A stretch of DNA of 64,000 nt, taken from Aselliscus stoliczkanus (Eukaryota > Chordata > Mammalia > Chiroptera > Hipposideridae). Under the pieces are notes generated by a model. That model was not told the origin of the DNA. It saw only the letters and a list, made by a program, of their open reading frames with translations, and searched no databases. The translations under genes and the position numbers were made by a program. The DNA is taken from assembly GCA_033961575.1 (NCBI GenBank), contig CM066733.1, forward strand, positions 134,032,421 to 134,096,420, in the 5' to 3' direction. Shown in pieces: positions 1-11,590 of this stretch. Position 1 is the first letter of the stretch; each line of letters starts with the position of its first letter.

Positions 1-1554
1 GTTCCTTGCCCTTAGTGGAGGGTGATGAAGACATGACACTTTCCTCTGCAAAGTCTGTGGGATCAGAATGAGCCATTTTTAGATATAAATGTCAGTGGCT
101 CTGCTTGCAGCAGTTCGCAGAAGACATAATTGCTGCTTGCTGCCTCCCTCCACTACTTTCCCTGCACTGAACCACCCACCTCCCTTGAAGCAGATCCACA
201 GAATTGGGGGGTGGGGGGGTGGCAGAGGCTGCGCCTGCTCACGATGCTTTCCCACTCTCGCAGCAGGTGTCTCCACCTTCTCCCCCCTAGAGCAGAGGGG
301 AACTCCAGCAGGCAGACGGGAGGCAGTCTACCACGGGTGTGAAGGCTGCTCTGGCAGCGTTGGCATGGAGGGCACTTTGAAGTAAACCCAGAAACCTTCT
401 CTGTCAAAGACATGCTGGCTTAATGCACTCAGATAAATTCTGGGCTTTTCGGAAATTTTACTGGGGAGGGGGTTCTCAAAGTTTAATTCTTAGGCACTGA
501 TTTCTGTATTTGCCCTTGAAATACAGATGTGACACACAGATATTTATGTTTACTAACTACCCCCATCAGATATATAGGTCTTAACGAAATCCTTATAAAT
601 GTTGAAATGTTAATAATTATTTTTATCATATGTACCACCTAACCTCAAATGGCATTTAAAAGGCAGACATATTGAAGGTTAGGATACTTGCTTATACAAT
701 TGTACATTTATATTTCAGATTCTCTTCTGTAAGGGAACACCAGTTCTATACCTAACAGTGTTAAAATATTCAGAAAATGCATTGCACTTACAACTACAGG
801 ATCTAGTTTGGTTCTTTTAACATTTAAAATTAAAGTCTAAAGTTCCACAAGGTTGACAAGCTCCATTTTCTGTAACTGAGATGAAGAGCTATTATTATTC
901 TTATGGTCACAGACTCCACCGTCTCCCAGTTTTGGCCTGAGAGACGTCTTGTGGGGCTACTCATCTTCAGCTGTGTTCACCTGGTTTTACTTCCTGTTTC
1001 AAATACATTTTTAAATGTTCCTGTCTGAGCTTATCCACTGGTCCTGTCCTTGTAACTTTACCAGAAAGATATCATTCATTTAATTCTCACCATTCCATCC
1101 TAATTACTTTTTCTATGGGCTTTGGTCTCTAAAAATGCAATAGCCTCGAGGCCTCTCTGTTCCTGAGGCTGGTGCCCATATCAGAGAGAGTAAATGTGCT
1201 CATAATAGAATTTCCACACTTTTCTTTTTAAAATGTCACAAGTAATACAGGTCCATGATGAAAATGAGAAAACATGTAAGCAGAAAGAACTATGCATGTA
1301 TATGTATATATTTATAAATATGTATATGTATATTTGTAAAAATGTGGTATGGTTCATAATTTATAGTATTTTCTTGCTTAACATAACATGAATATGATCC
1401 TTCATTCTAATGGTTAGCCAATGTTGCCTCATATGGATATAATAAAATTAATTAAATTAATCTCTTATAGTTGGAGGTTCAAATTATGTAAAAAATCTTT
1501 GTTGTGGTCAATGCAGAGATGAACATCTTATAGTTAGTTATATTCTTGGGCATT
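1..1554. other. Non-coding flank, no gene seen
   Basis: The first 400 bases are moderately GC-rich with short chance open frames on both strands; the rest is AT-rich. I recognise no exon with paired splice sites and no clear repeat family. Confidence 0.5.
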
Positions 1555-1569
1555 TGTACAAGTATTTTT

Positions 1570-2001
1570 TTTTTTTTTTTAAAGATTTTATTGGGGAATT
1601 GGCGGAGGGGAACAGCATTGGGGAATCGGGGAAGGGGAACAGACAAGTTGCTGTCTTTTTGTTCTTCAGTCTAGTTGTGGAGGATGGTGCTTCACTGGCC
1701 CATGTTGGTATCATCATTTCACTCTTCCTGGATGAGGCAGATGGGTTCGCCAGCCTCTAGATGGTCTCTCATCTCGGCTCTTGGCAGCTCACGCTGGCTA
1801 CTGGCCACTCACTGCAGCCTATGGCAGCCCAGTGCAGCAGGGGCTGCAGCCCACACCATCGCCGGGGCTCGCACAGCCCAGCTCCAGGTGGAGCTGTTGT
1901 TAGCTGTAGAGGGCAGTGTCACTGGTCCTCATGTGGGATCCGAACCGGGGCCGCTGGCATCCCAAAACCAGCGCTTAACCAATGCGCCACTCGGCCGGCC
2001 C
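1570..2001 (-). repeat. Long tRNA-derived SINE, full length, with TSD
   Basis: On the minus strand it starts GGGCCGGCCGAGTGGCGC (tRNA-like A box), has a B-box-like GGTTCGGATCCC, and runs through a unique body. It ends CCCCAATAAAATCTTT plus poly(A), seen as the plus-strand T run at 1566-1580. Target-site duplication TGTACAAGTATTTT flanks it at 1555-1568 and 2002-2015. Confidence 0.9.
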
Positions 2002-2689
2002 TGTACAAGTATTTTTATAAGATAAATTTTCTGGAACTCAATTTCTTTTTGACCATAGCTCTGCTCATGGCCTCAACTGCCGCCCCTCCACCACCCCCAA
2101 TGGGGCCTGATTTTGTCAACCCAGAGGATCCAGAATGGCTTCTACTGGATTCTTCATATTGGTTCCACTGACCTCGAGTCTTCATTTGAGTTGTTAAATC
2201 CCCAGAAACTTCTCACTTTGGGTTTTCTATTCCTTTGCTAGAGGTTATGTGGGGCTGGACCAAAGTTACAGTTTCTTTGTTCCCACCTATCTCTCAACAT
2301 TGTTCCTTTTCTCTCTCTTTAAATGTCTCCATTTCCCATGATTCTCTCCTTGTCTTCCCTTCTTTGTAGTCTATACTCTCCCTTAGTCAGTTGTCCTTCT
2401 GAATCTAATTTATGAGAATGATTAATTCTCGAGTTCTGTGCTTTCCCCCAGCCCTTCGACATATATTCCCAACCAGCACCTTGGCATCTCTACATTTGCA
2501 GGTGTCTCAAAGTTAGTATTCCCCAGACTAAACTCGTACTTTACACCAAAATCCCAGCAAAACAAAAACAAATACAAAAATAAAAAACAGAAACACTCTC
2601 CCCACAAAAAACCCAATGAATTTTCTTTTTCTGTATTCTCTGGGAGTTAGAAGGTGCCCATTATCTACCATCACAAAGTCATTTAGATC

Positions 2690-2970
2690 CTGAGTCAACT
2701 GACTTTTCCTGATGACACCAAATCTTATCAGTTTTCTGCATAACAATCTTAGCGGCTTCCCAGTGTCATTAACATGTAACCCAAACACCTTCCAGCCGCC
2801 ACAAGTCTCCTGGTCTTTACCTGTTCCCTGTCCTCTTCTCCTTCTAGGTTCCTCCTTGTTGACAATGCCCTAGTCCCCTTCTTTCTGATCTTCTCTGTGA
2901 AGTGCAAGTGCCTGTAGCTCTCAGAAACTGAGCACTTACCCTTCCCTCAGCCAGGAACCCCTTTCTGCAT
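2690..2970 (+). repeat. L2-like LINE remnant
   Basis: Pyrimidine-rich text typical of the L2 3' region (CTGGTCTTTACCTG, CCTTCCCTCAGCCAGG), strongly diverged. Recognised by style only. Confidence 0.4.
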
Positions 2971-2974
2971 GGGG

Positions 2975-3270
2975 CTTTTGGTGTTGTAACTAAAAACTCA
3001 TTGCCAAATCTAAGGTCACCTATTCTACTATATGTTTTTGGTTTTATAGTTATGCATTTTATAGTTATGCATTTTAAATTTAGGTCTATGATCCATTTTG
3101 AAAGATGAAAAGTCTTTGTCTAGAAATTTTTTTTTTGTTTTGCATATGGCTGTCCAATCGTTCCAACACCATTTGTTGAATATATTATCCATTCTTTACT
3201 GAATTGCCTTTGTGCCTTGATCAGGAATCAGTTAACTATATTTGTGTGGGCCTAGTTCTGGGCACTAACT
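2975..3270 (-). repeat. Old L1 ORF2 fragment, antisense
   Basis: Contains the antisense L1 ORF2 signature CATATGGCTGTCCAATCGTT, then CAACACCATTTGTTGAA and GTGTGGGCCTAGTTCTGGGC. It is diverged, so it is an ancient mammalian L1. A 16-bp unit near 3048-3080 (TTTATAGTTATGCAT) is tandemly duplicated inside it. Confidence 0.8.
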
Positions 3271-3284
3271 CATATAATTTTTAA

Positions 3285-3435
3285 GATTCATTTATTCATA
3301 CATTCCATCAGCAAATATTTATTGAGCAACTATTATATGATAAGTGCTGTTTGAGGCGCTGGGAAAGTATCAGTGAATAAAATACAGATAAAAATCATTG
3401 CCTTCATGGAGTTTATATTCTAAAAGTCAAGTAAC
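3285..3435 (+). repeat. L2 3'-end remnant
   Basis: Matches the remembered L2 tail order: ATTTATTGAGCAACTATTAT, then GCTGTTTGAGGCGCTGGG, then CCTTCATGGAGTTTATATTC. Confidence 0.6.
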
Positions 3436-4384
3436 ATATTACATATGAGAATGTTTTTTTAAAGTTATTCACATTTCTTTCCCAACTAAGGATAGTGTGC
3501 ACTTAAATGCCTGTGTCTTTGCTCTTACTTTTCAATGCATTTGTTTGTTCATGACAGATTCAACCGGAGTGTTGCATGCTGTACAAGGTGCTGGGGATAT
3601 GAAGGTATCCTCCTCCCCTCCCACCTTCTTGCATGCCATTTTCACCTTTTCTACCTGTTGGAAAAGCACAATAATACAGTTTTTAGATTTGGGCATACCT
3701 AAGACCCTGAGTTCAGTAAGAAATGAGTTAATGGCTATGTTATATTTAACAGCTTATTCTGATACTTCCAGCACATGGATCTCCATTCCAACATTAACTG
3801 CCTTGGGGCTTTCTGGATAATTGGGATGAGAATAAATAATATTTATTCAGATTGAAGGGAGAGATAGGCAATGTTTTAAAAATGTACACAACTATTAATC
3901 AATCGTGTTGTCTGTACGTCTCTGATATACAATTGTCCCAGTAACGTCTAGTTCAGCTCTAGGAGTCAGAAAGAGGTATGTGGAAACAGATTGCTTTTGA
4001 ACCTTATTTGTGTGCAGTATTGCCTTTTCTGACAACCCAAAAACTTCATTAAGGAAAAAAAAAAGAAAGGGACTTGTTTAAAAAGGATAGCAGTGAAAGG
4101 AAAAGTATTTTTTTTAAAAGATGACATTTTTAGACTCAAATGATTTTTTTTGTCAGGGCGAGAGCTCGTGCCGAGTGCTTCAGGTAAGAATTTCTCAGCT
4201 CCTGTGTATCACATTGAAGGAAAAGCATTACTTGGTTCCCCTTAGCTATCCACAGAGAGCAGGTCTATGGCAATTTATAAAAAACAGAGAATGAGTTACC
4301 AGCTAATGAACTGCTTGGAAGAAAAAGAAGGAAAAAAGGATGATTTCAAATATTGTTTTTTCATTGTACATATTTAGAAGTAGA

Positions 4385-4830
4385 AGAGATCTTAGAGATC
4401 ACCTATTCTAACTCCTGGCTCCATAGAAAAACCCTCTCTACAAAAGTGTCAGCAGCAACTAGCCTATGCTTGAATCCTTCCAGTGACAGGGAACTCAGTA
4501 CCTCATATGGTTAAGAATTAAGAGCTGCCACTTAATTATAGAAAGCCTTTCCTTCCTTGGAACTGAACTCTGCCCTCTAGCAACTCCCAAATGAGTGTCC
4601 TAATTCCATTTTTCTGAAGCAACAAACACATGTCTAATGTCCTCTTTCACTGTCAAGTCCCTTGCATATGGCAGCTATCCGGGCTTCACCAAACCCTGGA
4701 TTCCCCCAACATTTCCCCTTATATCCTGGCTACAGACCCTCTTTGAGATATTTTCTGGCTGGTTAAAGCCTTTGTTAAAATGTCATGCTCAGAATGAACC
4801 TACGATCCAGATTTTTGAGACTAGGATTTA
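4385..4830 (+). repeat. Ancient interspersed repeat, CR1/L3-like style
   Basis: Text such as GAGATCACCTATTCTAACTC, TTCCAGTGACAGGGAACTCA and AAAATGTCATGCTCAGAATG resembles an old mammal-wide repeat that I associate with CR1/L3 elements. Family assignment is uncertain. Confidence 0.35.
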
Positions 4831-5839
4831 GATAATGTGGGTTGCTAAGAAGGAATATTAATTAGCAAATGTCTTAATTATAGTCCTGTTTACATTTGTT
4901 TTTTTTTGGTAAAGTTAAATGTTTAAAGTTCATCATTATGCCCAGAATTAGGGGTTTCCACTTGAAAGTGTTGATATCTGCAATTTCACAAACCGTTTAT
5001 TTTGGAAGCTGGTGGCAACACACCGGCATGAAATAATGGAACTTGGGTAAAGCAAACACATTCTATTTGCTAATGGTCACTAACCATTTGTATCCAAGGC
5101 AAGCTTCCTATAGAAAGAAACAGTTAGCTGAAGTGTAAAGGCTGAGCATATAAAAATCTAGTCATGTCTTCCTTGCATACTAAAATCAGTTAACAGGGAT
5201 CAAGGAGGGGATGTGTTTACATTATGTAATTTTTTGTCAGTGGGACTGCCTGTCCACATGCCTGCCTGCCTGAGAGCTTATCACTTATTAACTCATTATT
5301 ACCTGTGTTTAGGAGACAGTGCTTGCATCTCATAAGTCAGTGTGAATCTAGTGTCCTCCTCATTTCCTGCTGGGGCTCTGGTATGCCCTCTTTGAGTACT
5401 GACAGTTCTCAGCAAGGCCAAGATTTTCAGCAATGCCCTCCTATAGAAACCCAGTTAACCAACTTGGCAATAGTTCTTTACTGTTCAGAATTTTAGACAT
5501 CATCAAAGCTTTGGAAACTAAGCAGCTTTGTAAACAGATTCTCATAACCATAAATATACTTGTTTCTAACTTCCAAGAAAATATGTCTGACAGCTCTCAT
5601 AATTCCAGATGCCTTGCCAATGGTACAAAGATGATGCTGATTATGGAACCCATGAGAATGACACAAAATTCAGGGGCTTTGGGGTTCAATTATTGTTTGC
5701 AAATTAATTAAATATGCATGCATTGGGACATATATAATGTATATGCTCAATTTCAAGAAGAATAATCAAAGAAATACCCTGTTTCTATGTTTAAGGAGAG
5801 AGTTAGCAATTCCACTGAAGCTCCTATAAGCTTCTTCTT

Positions 5840-6292
5840 CTTTTTTTTTTTCTTAAAGATTTTATTGGTGAATTGGGGGAGGGAACAGCGTTGGGGAATC
5901 GGGGAAGCGGAACAGACACATTGCTGTCCTTTTGTTCCTCAGTCTAGTTGCGGAGGACGTCGCTTCACTGGCCCATGTTGGTATCGTCATTGCGCTCTTC
6001 CTGGATGAGGCAGATTGGTCACCAGCCTCTGGTTGGTTGCTCACTGCGGCTATTGGCAGCTCACACCGGCTGCCAGCCACTCACGCTGGCTGCTGGCCAC
6101 TCACTGTAGCCTATGGCAGCCCACTGCAGCAGGGGCTGCAGCCTACACTGTCGCCTGGGCTCGCAGCCCAGCTCCAGGTGGAACCATTGTTAGCTGTAGA
6201 GGGCAGTGTCACTGGCCCTCATATGTGGGATCTGAACTGGGGCTACTGGCATCCCAAAACCAGCTCTTAACCAATGTGCCACTCGGCCGGCC
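5840..6292 (-). repeat. Long tRNA-derived SINE, full length, with TSD
   Basis: Same family and orientation as the copy near 1.6-2.0 kb, with an extra partial duplication of the CTGGCTGCTGGCCACTCAC segment inside the body. Target-site duplication CTCCTATAAGCTTCTT lies at 5821-5836 and 6293-6308. Confidence 0.92.
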
Positions 6293-6404
6293 CTCCTATA
6301 AGCTTCTTGTACTCCCATTTCTTTCAAGTCCTCAGGGGAGTCACAACTCTGAACTTCCTGTTAATCATTTCTTGTCTTTCTTTATTGTTTCACGACATAC
6401 ATAT

Positions 6405-6510
6405 GAATAGTGTTTAATTTTGTATGTTTTGGGGCTTATATTTATATGTTTGTATGTTTTTGGACTTAACGTTTGTATATTTGTATGTTTGGGGACTTTA
6501 CATTAATGGA
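6405..6510. repeat. Imperfect tandem repeat, TTTGTATGTTTKGGGACTT units
   Basis: Three or more diverged copies of a unit of roughly 35-40 bases built on TTTGTATGTTT followed by GGGGCTTA, TGGACTTA or GGGACTTTA. Confidence 0.6.
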
Positions 6511-6694
6511 AGTATTTTTCCAGGAATCACTCTTTTTGCTCATCATGTTTTGTGATTCATTTTTGTTGCGTAGATAGGTGTAGTTCATCCATTTTCACAG
6601 CTTTCTCCTGCTGACAATTATTAATGTTTTCTCAAGGTTCCTTTCTTGTTTAATGAATAATGCTTCTACAAAAATTCTCATATATGCTCCCTGG

Positions 6695-6960
6695 TGCATT
6701 TTTTATTGCTGACATTTATCAAGCGCTTATTTTGAATCAGGCGCTCTCTAAGCACTTTAAATGTATCGATTCACTGAAGTCTCCCATAACCCTACGAGGT
6801 AGGTGCAATTATTATGCCTGTTTCATACACGAGGGTATTTTGTCCAAAGAGGTTAAGTAAATTGCCCGAGGTGAAAAGCTTAAGTAGAGGCAGAGCTGGA
6901 TTTGAATCCAAGATTCTTAGCTTCAGAGTCTATACTTTCAGTAAGTACACCATAGAGATT
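6695..6960 (-). repeat. MIR SINE remnant
   Basis: Reverse-complement MIR hallmarks: CGCTTATTTTGAATCAGGCG, ACCCTACGAGGTAGGTGC, TTGCCCGAGGTGAAAAGC and GGATTTGAATCCA, in MIR order. Confidence 0.8.
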
Positions 6961-7179
6961 CTCCTGCTAATCAATCAATTTGAACAATTCTAAGGTTTGT
7001 TTTCATCTGTCCATATAGCCTTTTGTTAAGTCAAATGCTGCCAAATTCTTTTAAAAGCACAAAGTCAAAAATTTAATAAAGATCCAATACTCCATGCCTC
7101 GTTTTTGGGGAGGTTGGGACTAAAATTCCCATTGTTTTTTCCCCTCATGTCAAACATTCTGAAGTGTCTGCCTTTACAA

Positions 7180-8170
7180 TCAATTTCAGATTGGGATGGC
7201 ATGCACTTCATGAGAAGAAAGCATCATATGTAAACTAAGTACACAAGACCGTTAAGAGCAGCTGCTAATTCACATGCCCCACAGCAGTCAGTTCCAGGCA
7301 CAGGCACACGGTGGATAGTATTTTTTCTCATCAGTGTTCATCGTCGCAGTGGCCTGTGCATGAAAACATAAACATGAGCCATATGCCCACCTTCTGAGTG
7401 TCTCCGATTCCAGAGACTAACAGATTGAGGAATCAAAAGAAATACGTTGGAGGAAGCAAGGGAGGAAATACCTCCTCTGCTTTCAAATTTAGCAAAGTGC
7501 CAGAGACAAAGTTTAGGAAAACACATCAACAGACATTGTTTTCTGAGAACGGAGGAGCGTCCCTCAGCCGACATAAACACAAAACACCTAAGCCTTCCCT
7601 CGCCTTTCAGGGAGCCTGGGATGGAGCAATGCTTTCTGAACCTTACCCAGCATCTTGAGGCATTCAGAGATGAAACGCAGCTGGAAAAATGTGTTCAAGA
7701 CTAAAACTAGAGAAGTATGCACGAACTGTTGCAGCTGCCACAGGAAAGGGGTCTGCAGGAATATCAGTGACAAACATGAATGTTTGTCCAGGATTTATAG
7801 TGAAAGCCAAGGTTGTCTGCAAGCACTTGTCGCTGAAGATCCTGAAGACTAAGAGGAGGAGGAGCAGGAACAAAGCACAGGGCAGTCTAACACCTCAGGG
7901 GTAAGGTAACCGCTTAGCCATCCAGCTACTGCAGAAGCAGCGATTTTCGGGAAATCACGTTCTGCAGAGCTGCGGTTGTCTTTAAAGGACTCACAGTACT
8001 TTTTGCTCTTAATAACTGCAACTTCTGGCTGCTAAAAGGTTTTCAGAGCATTAGGTTTAGAAAAAACTAATTCATAATCTGTCATTTCAATAGCTCTAGT
8101 TGAATATGGTTGGTGCTTCTTAAAGTTCACTTAAGTAGAGCTAAAATAAGATAGCTTGTTGTATATTTTT
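7180..8170. other. Unique-looking non-coding stretch
   Basis: No repeat family recognised. Several overlapping open frames of 60-86 codons occur on both strands between 7338 and 7904. None shows a domain, a strong start context or splice partners. Treated as non-coding. Confidence 0.4.
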
Positions 8171-8254
8171 TAGTGAAAAGAGCAAGTTATAAAAAGTTCA
8201 GCACAATCCCTCTTTTTGGGAAAAATATATACATATATGCATTGAAATGTCTGG

Positions 8255-8500
8255 AAATTTCTACACCAGGGTTTATCAATCCAGGCTATACTATTGATAT
8301 TTGGGACTGGATAGATTCTTGTTATGGGGGTGCTGCTCTGTGCATTGTAGGATGTTTAGCAGTATTCCTGGCTTCTCCCCACTAGATGCTGGAGTACCCT
8401 TCCTGAGTTCTGACAATCAAAACTGTCTCCAGACATTGCCAAATGTCCCATGGGAGGCAACATCACCCCCAACTGAGAATAATTTCCCTACCCTATGTTT
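8255..8500. repeat. MER5-type hAT (Charlie) DNA transposon remnant
   Basis: Carries the MER5A order: GTGCATTGTAGGATGTTTAG, CCCACTAGATGCTGGAGTA, CTCCAGACATTGCCAAATGT, then AACATCACCCCCAACTGAGA. Non-autonomous and ancient. Confidence 0.8.
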
Positions 8501-9744
8501 ACGGTGGCTAAATCAGGGTGGGAGTATTACAGGTAATTTTCATTTTTTTCTCACTTTATTTCTAGCTACACTTCAATGAATATGTATACATTTATCTTCT
8601 ATATTAAAAAATAACAGCTACTATTAAAATGCCCACAATCATAGCACTATTTATTAAAAAAAAATTATAGACACACGCTTTTGAGCCAAGTCTTTGAAGA
8701 AGCTGTAGATAGAAGATATATGGCAAATATAACATGGGGAACCACAAAGGAAATAGAGAAAAAGAGTTCTTCCAAGATAATTTAGCAGAAATTCATCTCA
8801 GGTTGTGGGGGTGGGAATATGTGAGCCAGAAAAGAATTTGATTTATGGCCCAGGTACACCGATCCATGCTGCTGAGCCTTCTTGATGTTCCCATTAGATT
8901 CACCACACTGGATGGACTTGCACTCTGGATGGTACAAATCATTTTTCTCTGCACTGATTTCCGTGAGTTGAGCTCAGCTGGGGGGACACCAGATCTTTAT
9001 CATGTTGTAGGCTGATGGGACAAATATCCCTCTTCCATACTTCCTTCCTGTACACAAGATGAGGCACCAGGTTTCACTCACTTTGCAGTGGGGGTGTTTT
9101 CATTCACCCAGTTGTTTGGAATTTAGGGGGTGTGGAAACAGAGCCACCAACAGATATTTTCATGAAGAAAACTTACCTAATGTGAAGGTGTGTAAAATCC
9201 TAGAGCCGACAGCCAGCCAGTGACAGCAGGAAGAGTTCTTTTCAAAGATTCTGAAAACCTCAGCTTTCCCAGCTGCATTTGGACCTCGAGCCTAGGAATG
9301 GAATCTGATGAGGCCCCAGAGGGGAACTTCTTGGGGCTGCTGAGGTAGTGGCCACAGAGGTGACAGGCTGTATGACAGCTACCACCCACACAGATAAACC
9401 ACATCTGAGAATGTGTAACCTTTCCCCCACAAGCCCTCACACTCATATGCTCACATTTGAATGTGTGTGTGTGTGTGTTTATGTTGCAAAGTTCAGAAGC
9501 AACATTTGAAAAATGCTCCATGCTTCTGACATGCGGAGAATGACAGGAGATGTAACAGCAACTCAGAATTAGATTCCCTTTTACAAAACTACTGACAGAT
9601 TTCAATGTGAAGGCATAAGGTGGGAAGCAAATTACTATTTTACTTTCAGGTAAGAAAAACAAAGTGAGGCAAACTCTGCCTTTTAATCAAAATAGTTGTA
9701 TCTCTAAATGGCTTCTTTTTGGTGCTAAGCACGCGTTCTGGCTG
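8501..9744. other. Non-coding stretch, no repeat or gene recognised
   Basis: Mostly unique sequence. A 161-codon open frame on the minus strand (9662-9177) includes residues coded by a short (TG)n run at 9462-9478. It has no domain and no supporting structure, so I judge it chance. Confidence 0.45.
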
Positions 9745-9900
9745 TAACTAATGATGATAACAATCACATAAATAGCACTTCCTGTGTTCCAGGCACTGAT
9801 CTAAGTGCCTTCTATACTCTCTTTTATCTTCAAAACAACCCTAAGGAAGCTGTCGCCCCTATTTCATAGATGAGGATCCTGTAGGACATAGCAGGTGCTC
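9745..9900 (-). repeat. MIR SINE remnant
   Basis: CCTGTGTTCCAGGCACTGAT, CTAAGTGCCTTCTATACT and CATAGATGAGGATCCTG are reverse-complement MIR text. Confidence 0.7.
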
Positions 9901-10385
9901 AATATTTTGTGAATGAAATGAATACGTCAAACTATCATCAATCACTTTATTTTCTTTTTGCTCTTAATAACGTTATTCTTCCCCACTCCTAATCTGCTTT
10001 TACAGCTAGTATTATAAATCTGTTCCTCAAAACTGTCAGAATCATTTCTACAAATATTGAGAAGAACAGAACACTCTGGTTAATATAATTATGCTCTAAA
10101 TTAAACCATTAGATCAGAAACTGTTTGGATTTGTGGACAATCTCAAGAGACCATGACTCCAGAGTCCATTTCTCCTACCAGGACTCTCTGCCTGTGCCAA
10201 AAATATAAATAAGGAAATATAGACAATATCTGTTTTCCAGAAAGAGCATCAATAGATTATGAGTTTATGATTAAAACAAATATATATTAAGGTAAATCAA
10301 ACAAAATTGCTGTTTCTGCAGGTCAAAAACAGTCAAACATCAGTAATTTTATATGGTTCAACTTCATAGATTCTGTCATATTTTA

Positions 10386-10502
10386 TTTTTATTTATTTAT
10401 TTATTTTTTTGAGGGCAGTGTCACTGGCCCTCATATGTGGGATCCGAACCAAGGCCGCTGGCGTCTCAAGCCAGCTCTTAACCACCACGCCACTCGCCCC
10501 GC
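10386..10502 (-). repeat. Short tRNA-derived SINE with TSD
   Basis: About 100 bp tRNA-like head only (GCGGTTAAG-type A box, GGTTCGGATCCC-type B box, GAGGGCCAGTGACACTGCC) followed by poly(A). TSD GATTCTGTCATATTTTA at 10369-10385 and 10503-10519. It sits in or just past the IL20RA 3' UTR. Confidence 0.9.
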
Positions 10503-11590
10503 GATTCTGTCATATTTTAAAGCAATGTGATTGTAGAATTTAATTGTCTAAGCCAATGGTGAAGGTGATGGGAATAGTTACTGGAATTTAACGAGGACAG
10601 TATTGTTTTATGATACGTTTTAGTTCCCACAGTAAATTATGTCAAATTTTTAATACACTTAATCTTACATATTCATTTAACTTATTTCTTTTGTATGGCC
10701 TTGTTTACTTATTGATTTTAAGATTATGTGGATAGGGAATATTCATTCATATATATTCCAAGGAGTCTTTGAGGCACTATCCATTGTAATAGAATAATAG
10801 CAATAAGCGCTAAACATGTTCTAGTTTACAGACTATATAAATATCTTTTAAAAACACATCTCCAGAAATAAATGTAATAGTCTATTATACAATAAAACTT
10901 TTTTTTTCAGACTAGTCCCCTACTAGCCTGAGTTGCTGAGAGGACATTTTCTGACTACAAATAATTATAACAATTTATTAATAATAACAATTTATTATTA
11001 TTTGTGAGCTTCTCATAAAGTATTAATATAGCCAAAGTAGCCGAAAGCATATGCTAGCAAGATCTGTACCTGATTTATTCACTCTGAACATGGGTTATTA
11101 TGATTGAATAGTGGGTTGGGGTCCTTAAATGTGACCAACTTGCCACTCACTTAGTGTATGTTTTAAGTATCTCATCCTTCTTACAATAAATCAAATTCTA
11201 AAAATGTAGTATTTATAAAAGAGTATAATTATAGAAGTGTGCTTGTTAGAAAATAATAGACAAAGAGGCCATAGTGCAACCACCTGAATAAATTCTGCAC
11301 CCAATTTGGCAAACATTTTAAAATACTTACTGGGTATAAAGCAATGGGTTGGCCCCTGTATCCAGGTAGGAGCCCACTACCTTTCTAAGAGACCCACACC
11401 CATGCACCAACTGCCTGAGGCAGAATGAAACAAGTGCCCTGAGAACAGAGAGAAGAAATAAGAAATTCTCACCGATACAGGAGAATCTTAGTAAACTTCT
11501 TTCATCCCAGGTACTTTATTGTTTGGTCACATGTACATGTACACTCATGTGCTTTGAACAGTAGGGGTCTGGAAGAGGCAAGTTTGGGCA
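10503..11590 (-). other. IL20RA: Probable IL20RA 3' UTR (end not fixed)
   Basis: Follows the stop codon directly. The region is AT-rich, with many TTTATT/ATTTA motifs read on the minus strand. A canonical AATAAA (plus-strand TTTATT at 11515-11520) lies only about 70 nt past the stop. Others occur at 11074-11079 and further left. The human 3' UTR is, from memory, over 1 kb, so a distal site is more likely. The sequence alone does not decide. Confidence 0.5.
11515..11520 (-). terminator. Candidate proximal poly(A) signal AATAAA for IL20RA
   Basis: Plus-strand TTTATT reads AATAAA on the gene strand, 71 nt past the stop. Use would give a very short 3' UTR. No strong GT-rich downstream element is obvious, so it may be cryptic. 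Confidence 0.25.

Noticed and set aside
9177..9662. 161-codon open frame on the minus strand
   Set aside because: Includes microsatellite-coded residues (HTHTHT), no domain, no family resemblance, and no splice or promoter context.
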